DNA of 64,000 nucleotides, taken from Deinandra increscens subsp. villosa. Lineage: Eukaryota; Streptophyta; Magnoliopsida; Asterales; Asteraceae. Shown one piece after another: positions 19,667-30,643 of this stretch. The stretch covers positions 64,656,278 through 64,720,277 of the forward strand of contig JBCNJP010000003.1 of the NCBI GenBank assembly GCA_039602395.1, read 5' to 3'. The notes below the pieces were generated by a model. It was not told where the DNA came from, did not search any database, and worked only from the letters and a program-made list of their open reading frames with translations. Numbering within the stretch: position 1 is the first letter of the stretch; every line of letters starts with the position of its first letter. The position numbers and the translations under genes were made by a program.

Positions 19667-20075
19667 TGTAAAGGATTATTTTAGGCTTACGCTTTAGTTT
19701 TTGTTAACAGTGTCTTTGGTCTTTTATTATAACTAATAGTGGGCTCTATCAGAGGTTTTTGGGGTTAATTGTGAAGGGTTAGTTGGCCAGCTGGGGGCCT
19801 GGTCGAATTTAGGGTTGAGGAGGTGATGATTTGCGAACTCTATATAAGCAAGTCATCACCTACATGTTTGGTTGTTGATTCTAGTTCTACTCAACCCAGT
19901 TTTGGTTTCTTTGGTTGTTCTAATACGAATTCTACAACATTTAATCGTATACAAGTAAGTGTTTATCGTTTTTCATAGTTTACATTGATTATCTCTTCCT
20001 TGAATCATCAACGAGACGTTATTCTGCAACCTCTCGTGTAACTAATATCGTGTACGATCTGATTACGATCCTACA
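19667..20075 (+). repeat. Copia-II 5' LTR (409 bp)
   Basis: It starts TGTAAAGGAT and ends ATCCTACA, a near-perfect inverted terminus. The primer-binding site follows within two bases. A TATA box (19840-19847) sits in the loop of an inverted repeat. The 3' LTR is outside the window. Confidence 0.85.
19821..19861 (+). promoter_or_regulatory. TATA box inside a 14-bp inverted repeat
   Basis: The left arm AGGTGATGATTTGC (19821-19834) pairs with GCAAGTCATCACCT (19848-19861) with one mismatch. The 13-base loop holds CTATATAA. It could form a cruciform or be a dimeric factor site around the LTR core promoter. Confidence 0.65.
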
Positions 20076-20076
20076 A

Positions 20077-20089
20077 TTGGTATCAAAGC
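20077..20089 (+). promoter_or_regulatory. Copia-II primer-binding site
   Basis: TTGGTATCAAAGC is a variant of the initiator-Met site (TGGTATCAGAGC) immediately inside the 5' LTR. Confidence 0.75.
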
Positions 20090-20618
20090 TAAGAAACAGG
20101 AGTTTCAAAGCTCACACGATATTTGATTCAAGTGTTTAATGAATTTACACAAGTTTTTTACAAGTTTGCAGGTTTGCAGTTTTGCAGTCGTGTTTTTCTT
20201 TGAAATTGCAGGTTTTTGCACCATTCTAACAGAGAGTTTTCGGGTCAAACAGAGAATTTTCGGTTTGGATATCAAGATTTCAGTTCGGACAGCGAGATTT
20301 TGGTTCGTTTTCAAAGTGTTTTCGGTCCGGACATTGAGATTCTCAGTTCGGATACAGTGTTTTTGGTTCGGACAAGGTGTATTCGGCCGGGGCTACGTGT
20401 TTTCGGTTCGAATACTTGTTTTCGGTTCGGACAAGGTGTTTTCGGCCCGAGTAAGTGTTTTCGGTTCGGATACTGTGATTTCGTTTCGGACAAGGTACTT
20501 TCGGCCCGTGTGAGTGTTTTCGGTTCGAGCGACAGGTTTTCAGTTCACACGTGCAAGTGTTCGGATTTCTTTCAGTTCATTACAGGATTCTCATTCGGAT
20601 TTAACAAGTTTTTTAAAA
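20090..20618 (+). other. Copia-II leader with TTTTCGG-word array
   Basis: This is the untranslated leader before gag. From about 20235 to 20570 it consists of degenerate units built on TTTTCGGTTCGGA and TTTTCGGCCCG, 20-30 bp apart. The same words recur in the leader of the extra ORF (61255-61460). Open frames here arise from repetition. Confidence 0.7.
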
Positions 20619-22662
20619 ATGGATTCTGATATTTCTCCCAATACACTCCAAATGGATGCAAAAATTGGAACAAACACTAGGCCTCCTTGACTTGAGTGTG
20701 GAGAAGATTTCATGAATTGGAAATATAGATTCATAAACTACATTAACTATCATGATGCGAGGGTCATGCGATCAATTAAGAAGGGAAATTATGTTCCCAC
20801 GGTACTGGTGGCTGGAAAATCTGAGGAAAAGCCACAAGCAAACTGGTCTGATGAGGATTGGGAGAAGATAGAGAAAGATGCAAATGCTCTTGCAGCCTTG
20901 ACTATGGTATTATCTCCTGAAATTACTGATGGATTCAAAGAATATACAACTGCAAAGGAACTTTGGGATGCTCTAACTACTACATTTGAGGGAAATGATG
21001 ACATGAAGAAGAGCCGGCGTGAAAACTTGCGAGAAGAATTCAACATGTTCTGTCATGTTCCAGGAGAAAACCTCGAAACTCAAATGCAAAGGTTTGTAAA
21101 GATAGTTACAGCTATGAGAGAAGCTTCGGTCACATACACCCAGGTTGAAGTTAACAAGAAACTGATGAATGCTCTGCCACTTAGCTGGGATAGTAGTGTT
21201 GAATTGATAAAATGAACTGTAGATCTACACAAGTCCACTCTGGTAAATCTTATGTCTACACTCCGATCTTTTGAGGTTGACAAACAAAAGCGTGCCCGAA
21301 ATGCTAATGTAGGAGCCTCTATGAATCAAGCGTTTGTTTCTCAGACTGCGTCCAACAGTGGTTATCAGGCCACTGCTTTAGGAAATCAGACCAGAACTCA
21401 GACCGCTTTCGTCTCTCAGCCCACTGCAACTAACTCGTCAAATGTTGTGACCCTGGATGTATCTAAACTGACGAACGACTCTGGTTTTGCACTAGGAGTT
21501 GGAATCATGAGCTGCTATCAAGCTCTCATGGCTAGAACATTGTTTCCAGGAGACCTAAAAGATGATGATGTGAATCAAGTGAAAGCTGAAGATCTCGAAC
21601 ATATGGACATATCCTATCAAATGGGTATGTCAGCCTTGTGTGCTAAGCAATTTATGGTGAAGACTGGGCGAAAAGACTGGAATGCTGGAAAGGGAGCAAA
21701 GATTGCTTTCAATAAAGCAATTCTGAGGTGCCACAATTGCAATGAGTATGGTCATTATTCTCGAGAATGTACAAAACCAAAGGCTGAGAAGGAAACCAGA
21801 GGGTACGCTGATAAGAAGGAAAACGTCGATAACAACAAAGCTCTGGTAGTACAACAATGCGCTGGCTATGACTGGTCTGACCAAAAATGCAGACCAATGC
21901 ATAAGTCATGCTCACATTGCTTTACTTGCTAAGGAAGAAGCTAATAGTAACTCACCAGATCATGTGCATCATGCGTTCATGGCTACTATACAGCCAGGCA
22001 CCAGTGGGCCTCGTGACAACAGTAAGGTATGCTCCAATCCCACTTGTCAGCTCTTAATTAATGATTGGCAATCTAAATTTACTAATGAATGTATAAATTG
22101 TGAGAAAACTTAAACGGAAGTTAGAGAGTGTAAGGAACGCACTAGAGTATTTAAGGAAAAATATGAAGTAGCCAAACAAGAACCGAAACATGTTGAACAT
22201 AGTCTAAGTAATTACAAGTGTGTGTCTAGAATAGCTGAAACTAAGATAGAAGAACTAAAAGGGGAAGTTCTAGAACTTAGATCTAAACTTAGCACAGCTC
22301 AAAATACCTTAGATAAACATCAGACAATTCACTCAAAGAACATTTCTATAACTCTGATGAACGTATTAAACATGTGAAAGCTAAATCTGGATTAGGACTT
22401 TATTCTGAAGTCAGTGCTGAAACATCCACCAACAATGTTCTTCCTCCTTTAATGTGTGACATGATTTCACTGCCTCTTACTGCTGAGCAGAAAGAAAAAT
22501 TGGCTGCTTTTGAAAAAACAGCTATTTATGGTAAAAGGGAAAGTGTGACAACTGAAAGTAAACTTGCCACTTGTCCCATAAAAATATCTACTCCTCCTGC
22601 TCATACTGATAAGATTGTTTCATGTGCAGATAAAGTAATCTTTGAGGATATTTCACAGCAGG
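20619..22662 (+). pseudogene. gag: Copia-II gag, first part
   Basis: It starts at ATG 20619. In-frame TGA at 20688 and 21213 fit CGA-to-TGA changes, because the frame continues across both. The Gag domain shows MNWKYRFINYINYHDARV and FKEYTTAKELWDAL, then TLRSFEVDKQKRA. A CCHC knuckle (CHNCNEYGHYSREC) lies at 21730-21770. A frameshift near 21885 moves reading to another phase (ADQCISHAHIALLAKEEA). A Lys/Glu-rich coiled coil follows, with another stop at 22111. Tat element A interrupts at 22662 and reading resumes at 36457. It would form the cytoplasmic capsid. Confidence 0.8.
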
Positions 22663-23303
22663 TGTTTTGGTCAAAAATTCACTTAGGAATCCTGTATTCC
22701 AAACTTAGAATGTGAGGTAGAGTGCTTAACGATCAAATGAGCAAGTAATCCAAGCTAGGATGATGACACAAGGATTTAGCGAGGAAAACTCCAGAATCCT
22801 TCGAGTTGCCTCTAGGAATCCTGGATAAAAACCTCGGGTGCCGGCTGGAAAACCGCCACCAAGTCAATATTATTAATGATCGAACAATTCGTTACAACGG
22901 GTTGGAGGTTTGATCGATCAAAGCTAAGTGTTACAATGATTTGTATTCGTAAACAAGCTAGTGTGAATGTGTTGTGTGTGTTCCTATTGATCGAGTCCTC
23001 GTTTATATAACAAATAACAACTAACTAACTATCCGGGATTCCCGGGATCCTCTTTCTCCACTTCTCTTGACCGTTGAGGGAGATGCGACCCACTTCTCCA
23101 CGTGCCAGTTAGTTTTAGACCGAGCCTTCAGGAGTTGGTTAGGTCCCATAACGTTCCTGAAAACAAATAAAGCACATGGCAAAAATAAGGGTTAGTCGGT
23201 AATAAAATTTCAGGATACCTGACTGGACGGGATTCCCAAATCGTAGTGAGATTCCTAGTATTGCGCAGCTTCTCTGTAAGCATCCTGAAATCGACCCCTA
23301 ACA
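22663..23303 (-). repeat. Tat A 3' LTR (641 bp)
   Basis: On the plus strand it runs TGTTTTGG...CCCCTAACA. It is the 3' LTR with respect to the minus-strand genes. The polypurine tract lies directly outside it at 23304-23316 (minus strand AGATTCGGGGGCA). Confidence 0.88.
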
Positions 23304-23316
23304 ATTGCCCCCGAAT
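23304..23316 (-). promoter_or_regulatory. Tat A polypurine tract
   Basis: The minus strand reads ATTCGGGGGCAAT right before the 3' LTR. It is identical in element B (37834 on). Confidence 0.7.
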
Positions 23317-23455
23317 CTCGGCTGCTTGTGGATAAGATTTACAGCTGGCGAGATTCGCTCAACTTGAGAAACTTACGGCGTTATCACGGTAAATTCGGTT
23401 GGATGGGACGTTTTTTTCGGCGTCCGATTGATGGGATAGCCATCATCACTTCTTC

Positions 23456-23587
23456 TTTAAATACAAGATTCCGAGATCATAATCTCACCATCTTCTCCAA
23501 AAAACCCTTTCGAGCTTCTTCACCGTCGCAGGTCAGTTCTTCTTCTTCTTCTCCTCCGGCACCTTTTCTTTTTCGTTTATTCCGACC
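23456..23587 (+). promoter_or_regulatory. Putative promoter and 5' UTR of antisense gene A
   Basis: TTTAAATA at 23456-23463 lies 125 bp before the ATG at 23588. A C/T-rich stretch resembling a plant 5' UTR lies between. The same box and spacing occur in element B (about 37985), although the surrounding sequence has diverged. Confidence 0.45.
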
Positions 23588-25296
23588 ATGGCGAAGAAGA
23601 ATACTCGTTCCGCCACTCCTTCTTCCTCGTTAGGCATTGAGGATTTCGTTGATCAGGGGATTCTCCCCTCCAATGAAGAAGAAACCTGCAATTTTTCCGA
23701 CAACGACATCCGTCAGTTGAAGGAATCCGGTCTTTTTCCGGCGTCGGCCATCATTCGGCGTTTCGACTCCCGATTGAAGGCCGACTGCATGTCCAACACC
23801 TGGGTCTGTTTTCTCTATTACCCTTTCTTTCTCGGGATGTCCTACCCCTTTCCGGCCACCGTAAACGAGTTCTTCAAAATCACCGGCCTCTGTTACTCCC
23901 AAACAATGCCGATGGTGTGGAGGATTCTGTTTTCGCTCGATAACCTGAACAATTCCCGGAAGCTTGAGATGGGGATTCCTGAAGTTTGTGCTGCTTACAA
24001 CCTGAGAACCCACGGGTTCAGTCGTTTTGTTCTTCAAGCCCGTTCTTCTTACTCCCAACTGATTCCTCGCGTGTCACACAATGACCACGATTGGAAAAGG
24101 AAATTCTTTTTTGTGAAGCGTGAATCCATTGTTGGGGGTGATTCATTGCCGATGAAATGGGTTTTGAAGGGTAGGAAACTGAATTAGGTTTTATATTTGG
24201 TGTTTCTCTGAATTTCGCTAATGATATTTTGTTGTTTCTCGCAGCTCCCAAGTTCTCTGACCTTGTTGAAGTAACCGAAGAAGCTGTGGAGAAAACCGCT
24301 ACCTTCCTGGAAATCCCACCCATTGACAGGACCTTCGCCATCGAGAGTGCTAACAGCGAACAAAGTTTCTCAATCGACCATTCAGAAGCCGTCATGTCTG
24401 GTAAGTTGTTGAGCTTCTCGAACATGTGTTTTGAATTAGGCTTCCCAATCCTGACTGCTTTCTTTATTTCAAACTAACAGCTCCCAAGCCTGCAACCGGA
24501 TTCTCCCTGGATGACCTGACTTCCTACCTGGAGATGAAGGAAGAGAAGCCTGAGCCCCTGACCAGCATCCGTCCTCCCACAACCAGGGCTAAAGCGGCTT
24601 CCTCCAGCAAGAAGAGGAAAGGTTCTGAGGGCACTGTGTTCCTGGAGAGCTTCGATGGTTTGAGCCCCGCGGAGACTGGCAACAAGCTTCTAAGCCTGCA
24701 CACAACGACAAAACTGGTAAGTGTAAACATAGGATTCCCATACCTTAGCAGCATCCGGCAAATGGCTGAGATTCCTAATTGCCCCCATTGTCTCTCTTTT
24801 GCAGGGCATCGAGCAGCTTAGCACTGCATGCATTGAGGCTGAGACCAAGCTGGCCATGGTCCAGAAGAAGCTTGATGAGGCAAACAACACCATCAGGATC
24901 CAGGGCGAGTTAGCTGAATGCAAAACCCGGGACTATGAGCATAAGCTGAAAGAGCAGGAGCTGAAGTTCCAAGTCGCTGCACAAGTGGAGGATGCTGTCT
25001 CCAAGCAATCAGCTGCTCGCAGCGTGCTCCAGGCAATGCTGAGGATGGCAGCGGAAGCTCAGGCTGATGGGTTTACTTGCTCGAAATGGACTGTGGATGC
25101 CTGGAAGATATCCTTGGAGAAGCTGGAGAAGGCTGGGATCCCGACCGGTGGAGACAAGCTTCCCTTGGTTGAAGCTGCTGGTGCTGACGCGGGTGAGAAA
25201 GGGAAGTCTGTGGAGAAAGCAGATGAAGAAAATGCCGGCGGGAAGTTGGAGGCTCCCGAGAAGGCGATGGGCGATGAGGACGATGCAACGGTCTGA
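23588..25296 (+). CDS. Antisense four-exon gene of Tat element A (intact)
   Basis: Predicted exons are 23588-24170, 24245-24400, 24481-24716 and 24805-25296, totalling 1467 nt or 488 residues. All three introns (74, 80 and 88 nt) start GT and end AG, and the joins are in frame. The N-terminal 195 residues (DIRQLKESGLFP; MSYPFPATVNEFFKITGL; MPMVWRILFSLDNL) resemble the plant 'putative gypsy type transposon' domain (Transposase_28); this assignment is from memory of the family. A Ser/Lys/Arg-rich basic linker (SSKKRKG) follows in exon 3, possibly a nuclear localisation signal. Exon 4 is a long coiled coil (KLAMVQKKLDEANNTI) ending in an acidic tail. The gene runs opposite to gag-pol. Its role is unknown; it could regulate the element or act in trans. 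Confidence 0.75.
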
Positions 25297-26040
25297 GCCC
25301 TCTTTTTTAGTCTGCTGTTTGTTTTGATGTGATGTCCTTAAACAATTTCCTTTCTTTGTCTTAGCTGAAACAATGTTAGAACAAGTAACAACAATAGTTG
25401 CGGATCCTGGTGGAGGGATCTTGCAGTTTGCAAGACGAAGCCAGGGTTCCCAATAATCTTTTGACCTGCGAGCTTCCCAAGGGGAGGGATCCTGAGGTTT
25501 TCAGGACGAACATTGGGAAGCTCATACCCCGTAATCGTTAATAATATTATCGTATTTTGATTATTTTGAGATGTGTTTGTCATTTACTTTGCATAATCTC
25601 ATAAGTTCGAAATTGGTGACAAAAGCTTACCCAACTCAATTATCAATTTTGTGGCGAAACTTGAAATCTTCATAGGGTTAAGGCCAATCGATTAAATATA
25701 CCATTCTATCCTTTAGAAAGTCGTACAGGTAATAATTTGTATAAAATCGAGAATCCTGCCAGGAAACCTTACCGGGATCCTGACAGGTTACCTTATAGAA
25801 TTTCAGACCGTTGATTCCAGGATTCCGACGAGAATCCCATTTTCACCCATACTTGTGATCTTGGGAAGGCCTTTCCTCATACTCTAACAGGAATCAGAAA
25901 TCCTGAATATACTTCCTTCAGCATTTGTCTTAACTTATTCCAGGTCCTGAAACAATCATAAGAAGCTTCTTGGCCTCCGGCCGAAGCTTAAGCTTCTGAA
26001 AGTAGGTTAAGTTTAATAATAAGCCAGGAATAAACCTGTG
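25297..26040. other. Noncoding spacer, Tat A
   Basis: This is 3' sequence of the antisense gene on plus and of pol on minus. It contains recurring words of the type GGATCCTG/GGAATCC, also common across the LTRs and internal region of this family. No coding signal. Confidence 0.5.
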
Positions 26041-26250
26041 CATTTCTGGGGACAAGCCCGTGCGATTTAGGGGACAAGCCCGTGCAATTCTGGGGACAAG
26101 CCCGTGCAATTCTGGGGACAAGCCCGTGCAATTCTGGGGACAAGCCCGTGCAATTCTGGGGACAAGCCCGTGCAATTCTGGGGACAAGCCCGTGCAATTC
26201 TGGGGACAAGCCCGTGCAGACGTGGGACTAAGCCAATTCTGGGGTCAAGC
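26041..26250. repeat. 22-bp tandem repeat, 8 units (Tat A)
   Basis: The unit CAATTCTGGGGACAAGCCCG plus TG is repeated eight times from 26041 to 26216, followed by a degenerate half-unit. Element B has two units at the matching place (40666-40709). The open frames on both strands here are repeat artefacts. Confidence 0.92.
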
Positions 26251-26592
26251 CCATACGTATGTGACATGAAAATGCCAAAACCTTAGATAACACGTCAGTG
26301 TTATAAACCTTGAGAATCCTCCCAGCAGCCCTTAGCGACAAGATTGTCAGCCACCCCTGGAGTGGACTGGTCCGGCCACCTCGAGCATAAGGGTGGACAA
26401 TGTGCACTCCTGGCGAGGGTCGTGCGCTACTGGCGATTACCCAAACGTAGAAGAGGTGAATTCCTCTTAAACCTTAGAAGGTATGCAGGATACCTTAAAC
26501 GGAGGAGAGGTGATCAGCCTCTAACTGGGGTTACACCCAAAATACTTAGGATTCTGAAAATCTGCAAAACACTCAACACTTGGTGAGGGGTG

Positions 26593-26613
26593 GGTGTTAG
26601 CCTAGCTAACACC
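26593..26613. other. Conserved 9-bp hairpin (Tat A)
   Basis: GGTGTTAGC-CTA-GCTAACACC is a perfect stem with a 3-base loop, 133 bp beyond the pol stop. Element B has the same stem with loop TTA (41091-41111). Confidence 0.6.
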
Positions 26614-26745
26614 ACTCCGACGCTTAAGTCAGTAACGAGTTACAGAAATAATAAAAATTAATTGAAATAAGATTAGTATACGTACCTTGGATTATCTATA
26701 TAGTGAGGATCCTTGGAACTCTGCCTGAGATTCTGGATGGGATTC

Positions 26746-29700
26746 TCACATAAAATAAGCTTTGAGGTGTATGGCATTCCAGGCTCTTGGTAAAGGTTCT
26801 CCTTCCATATTCACCAAACGGTATGCCCCCTTACCCTCTTCAGAATCTATAAGGTAAGGGCCTTCCCATTTGGGTGCTAATTTCCCATCGGCGGGGTTGG
26901 TAGTATTCTGAAAAGCTTTCTTCAAGACCAAGTCACCTACTTGGAATCTTCTTAGCCTGGTGTTCTTGTTATAAGACTTTGCTATCCGTTGCTGGTAAGA
27001 AGCCATCCGGACTTTGGCCATATCCCTGAGCTCCTCAACTGTTTCGAGATTCTGAAGAAGATTCTGACTATTGGTTTCAGGATCCTGGAAGTTAATTCTG
27101 GCCGTCGGGAGTACCATTTCTATAGGGATCACAGCTTCCGCCCCAAACACTAACGAGAACGGTGTTTGGCCAGTAGCATTTTTAGGTGTAGTCCTATCTG
27201 CCCAAAGGACAAATGGCAACTCCTCAGCCCACTTTCCTTTCTTGGAGCCCAGCTTCCTCTTGAGATTGTTGATGATAATTTTATTGCTGGATTCTGCCTG
27301 TCCATTAGCCTGAGGGTGTACAGGTGTTGAAGTGATCATCTTGATGCCCCAGCTTTCACAAAAGCTTGTAGTTCTTTTGCCTATAAACTGAGAGCCGTTG
27401 TCACATATGATCTCTGCCGGAATCCCAAATCTGGTAAGGATGTTTCTTTTGATGAAGGATGTCACTTCTTTTTCTCTCACTTGAACATAGGCTTCTGCTT
27501 CAATCCACTTGGAGAAGTAATCCGTCATAGCAAGCATAAACACCTTTCCTCCAGGAGCCCTTGGCAGCTTACCCACAATATCCATGCCCCCTTTCATGAA
27601 AGGCCATGGGGATACTATAGGATGCAGATGCTCAGCAGGTTGGTGGAGGATATTGCCATGTCTTTGGCAAGCATCGCACTTCTGTGAGAAGCTCGCGGCA
27701 TCCTTCTTCATAGTTGGCCAATAATACCCGAATCTGAGGACTTTAGAGAACAATGCCCTGCCCCCGGTATGGTTCCCACAATCTCCACTGTGGATGTCTT
27801 CAAGCACCTCTAGAGCTTCTGACTTCTCTAAGCACCTTAAGTAGACACCTGCAAGAGATTTTCTATATAGGATATCATTAATTATAGCATAGGGTACTAC
27901 CTTTGCACGAAAAGCTCTGGGGTTTTCGCCCTTGGGAATCTCCCCATCTTTGAGATATTTCCGGATCGGGTATGTCCAGGATTCCTGGGCATCTTCAGGA
28001 TTCTCAACATTTGCACCTGCGTTATCGTCAACAGCCTGAGCTTCCTGTTGAGCTATTGCTGGTGTCAAGACGTGAGTTATTGGAATCTTGACATCCTCAG
28101 GGATCCTGAGCAATGAAGCCAAGTTTGCCAAGGCATCGGCCTCCGTGTTATCTTCTCTTGGTACCTGCGAAATGTTAAAATTTTCGAAAAGTAGAGACAG
28201 TTTTTTAACAATTTCAAGATATTTGATCAGATTCTCCCCCCTCACTGCATAAGAGCCATTAAATTAGTTAGTTAATAAGAGAGAATCGACAAACACTTGT
28301 ATAGATAGGATTCCCATATCCCTAGCCAGCTGCAATCCAGCAATTAAAGCTTCATCCTCAGCTTCATTGTTGGTAGCCTGGAATTCACAGGATATGGATA
28401 GAGGTATTATGTCCCCCTGTGGCGATTTTAGCAGGATTCCCAGCCTTGTTCCTCTGACATTCGAGGAGCCATCGGTGTAGAGGATCCAGTCTTCCTTGAG
28501 CTTCTCGAGTTGCTGGACTTCCTTTTCAACTTCTGGTTCAATGTCACTGCTGAAATCCGCCACAAAATCAGCTAATGCTTGAGATTTGATTGCTGTTCTT
28601 GGTTCATACTTGATGTCATAGGCACTCAGCTTGACTGCCCACTTAGCCATCCTTCCTGACATTTCCGGCTTCCTGAGAACTGCCTTGATAGGATAGTTAG
28701 ATTTTACGATTATAGCATGAGTTTCGAAATAATGTCTAAGTTTAGTGGAAGCCATTATAAGAGCTAGAATTAATTTTTCAAGGTGAGAATACCTGGACTC
28801 CGCATCTAGCAGAGTTTTACTTACATAATATACCGGATGCTGCTGACCTTGATGGTCTTTTACCAGGACTGCACTGATTGAGCTTCGGGAAACAGCGAGA
28901 TATAAATATAATGGCTCCCCATCTTCCGGTTTCATTAGCAACGGAGCTGCTGACAAGTAGTCTTTCAGGCACTTCAGGGCTTCTTCATGCTTCTCAGTCC
29001 ACTCGAACTTCTTGTTTTTCCTCAGGATAGCATAGAAATCCTTACTTTTTTCTGAGGAGCTTGAAATAAACCTGTTGAGTGCCGCGATTCTTCCTGTCAA
29101 CCTCTGTACCTCTTTAACATTCGACGGGGATTTCAGATTCAGAATTGCCTTGATCTGTTCTGGGCTTGCTTCGATTCCTCTTTCGGTGACCATATCCTAA
29201 GAATTTTCCAGCTCGCACCCCAAAGTGGCATTTGGAGGGATTGAGCTTCATGTTATATTGATCAAGGATATCAAAGGCAGTCTGGAGATCCCTGACATGG
29301 TCTTCAGCTTTCTTGGATTTCACCACCATGTCATCTATGTAGACTTCCATTGTGTCCCCCAGTTGGTCTTTGAACATCATATTGACGAGCCTCTGGTAGG
29401 TGGCACCTGCATTTCTTAGTCCAAAGGGCATAGCAGTGTAACAATATATACCTGTTGGAGTCATGAACGCTGTATGCTCCTGATCACAAGGTTCCATCTG
29501 AATTTGTTGGAATACTGCTGAAGCATCCATGAAAGTGAGCATCTCGTGACCGGCCGTAGCATCCACCATAGCATCAATATGCGGAAGTGGGAATGGATCT
29601 TTGGGACATGCTTTGTTCAAGTCTGTGTAATCGACACAAACTCTCCACTTTCCATTCTTCTTCTGGACCACCACCACATTTGCTAACCACCTAGGATATT

Positions 29701-29989
29701 TGACTTCTCTGATCATCTTTGTTTTAAGAAGCTTGTCGACTTCCTCCTGAATGATTATATTCTTTTCTGGAGCGAACTTCCTCCTTTTCTGCTGTATAGG
29801 CCTGAAAGAAGGATTTAAACCAAGTTTATGGGTAATTACATGTTTAGGGATACCTGTCATATCTTCGTGCTTCCAGGCGAAAGTTGAAGTTCTCGCTTTG
29901 AGAAGCTGGAATAATTCCTGCTCAACATTGGTTGGGATGCTTGTTCCCATGAGCACCTTGATTTCAGGATTCCCAGGTTCTAGAGGCAC
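26746..29989 (-). pseudogene. pol: Tat A pol: RT, RNase H, second RNase H, integrase (broken)
   Basis: Reading 29989 to 26746. RT contains CVDYTDLNKACPKDPFPLP and catalytic YIDDMVVKSK. RNase H follows (YLYLAVSRSSISAVLV), then a second RNase H (DWILYTDGSSNVRGTRLG), the hallmark of the Tat lineage. Integrase follows (HTGGRALF..CDACQRHGN; MDIVGKLPRAPGG; CDNGSQF). Compared with element B there is a 1-base deletion near 29190 and a stop at 28264-28266 just after the second RNase H (Gln codon in B). The frame is in phase with the protease upstream, separated by a TAG at 30047-30049. It cannot make full-length Pol. Confidence 0.88.
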
Positions 29990-30046
29990 TTCTTTGACAT
30001 CCAGCTCCCTGTCCTCCTGTGCTTCAGGTGCCTTTTTCTGTACTTG

Positions 30047-30478
30047 CTATCCTTTCGTCACCTTAGTGGTGTTCTTCATCGAAGTTGAGTAACAGTTCTC
30101 GGCCTCCTGCTGGTCACTTTCAATTCTTACAACTCCCCAGGGTGTAGGAAGCTTGATACACTGGTGATAGGTTGAAGGGACGGCCTTCATCTCGTGAATC
30201 CATGGCCTGCCAAGAATAATATTGCAACAAGAGAGAGAATCTATAACACAAAATTTTTGCATAGAGTTTACCCCCTCTATATATACCGGCAGCCTGATAT
30301 CCCCAACGGTGCTTTTAGTTTCACCGCTGAAGCCAACTAGGACTGAGGATCTTGCAACTATTTTAGTTTCTGGGATCCCTAACTTTTTGAGTACATCAAG
30401 ACGGATTATGTTTACTGAGCTTCCATTATCAGTCAGGATCCTGCGAACAAAATGGTTAGCAATATACAAAGTAACCAC
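30047..30478 (-). CDS. pro: Tat A aspartic protease
   Basis: The retropepsin motif RILTDNGSSVNIIRLDVL shows the catalytic D(N)GS form seen in Tat elements. GFSGETKSTVGDIRLPVYIEG and NIILGRPWIHEM follow. It ends at a TAG that is in phase with pol and followed by CAA GTA. It would cleave the polyprotein. There is no independent start of note, so production as part of Gag-Pro is likely. Confidence 0.8.
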   Translation of the reverse strand: MVTLYIANHFVRRILTDNGSSVNIIRLDVLKKLGIPETKIVARSSVLVGFSGETKSTVGDIRLPVYIEGVNSMQKFCVIDSLSCCNIILGRPWIHEMKAVPSTYHQCIKLPTPWGVVRIESDQQEAENCYSTSMKNTTKVTKG

Positions 30479-30643
30479 AAGACTATCATGATGAGGATCC
30501 TGAACATGAGAACGGTCACTCTCATCGAAAGATATAAGTTTGTCCTGAGTTAGGGTGGACGTCTGGACAGGTCTGTCACCCTGTTCAGATTTGGACTCCT
30601 TAGCATGCTTCTTGGCTCAGGAATACGAAGTGCCGCAGATGTC

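Noticed and set aside
20105..20629. Proteins encoded by the copia-II leader
   Set aside because: Repeat-driven open frames in several phases before the recognised gag start.
24018..24425. Minus-strand ORFs opposite the antisense gene (also 38057-38584)
   Set aside because: They follow the sense direction of the element but lack known domains and are shadows of the well-supported spliced plus-strand exons.
26041..26250. CRISPR-like array
   Set aside because: The 22-bp units are directly contiguous without spacers, in a plant retrotransposon. It is a simple tandem repeat.
25930..26287. Repetitive proteins on both strands over the 22-bp repeat
   Set aside because: Open frames in four phases arise because the repeat lacks stops; no start context or conservation in element B.
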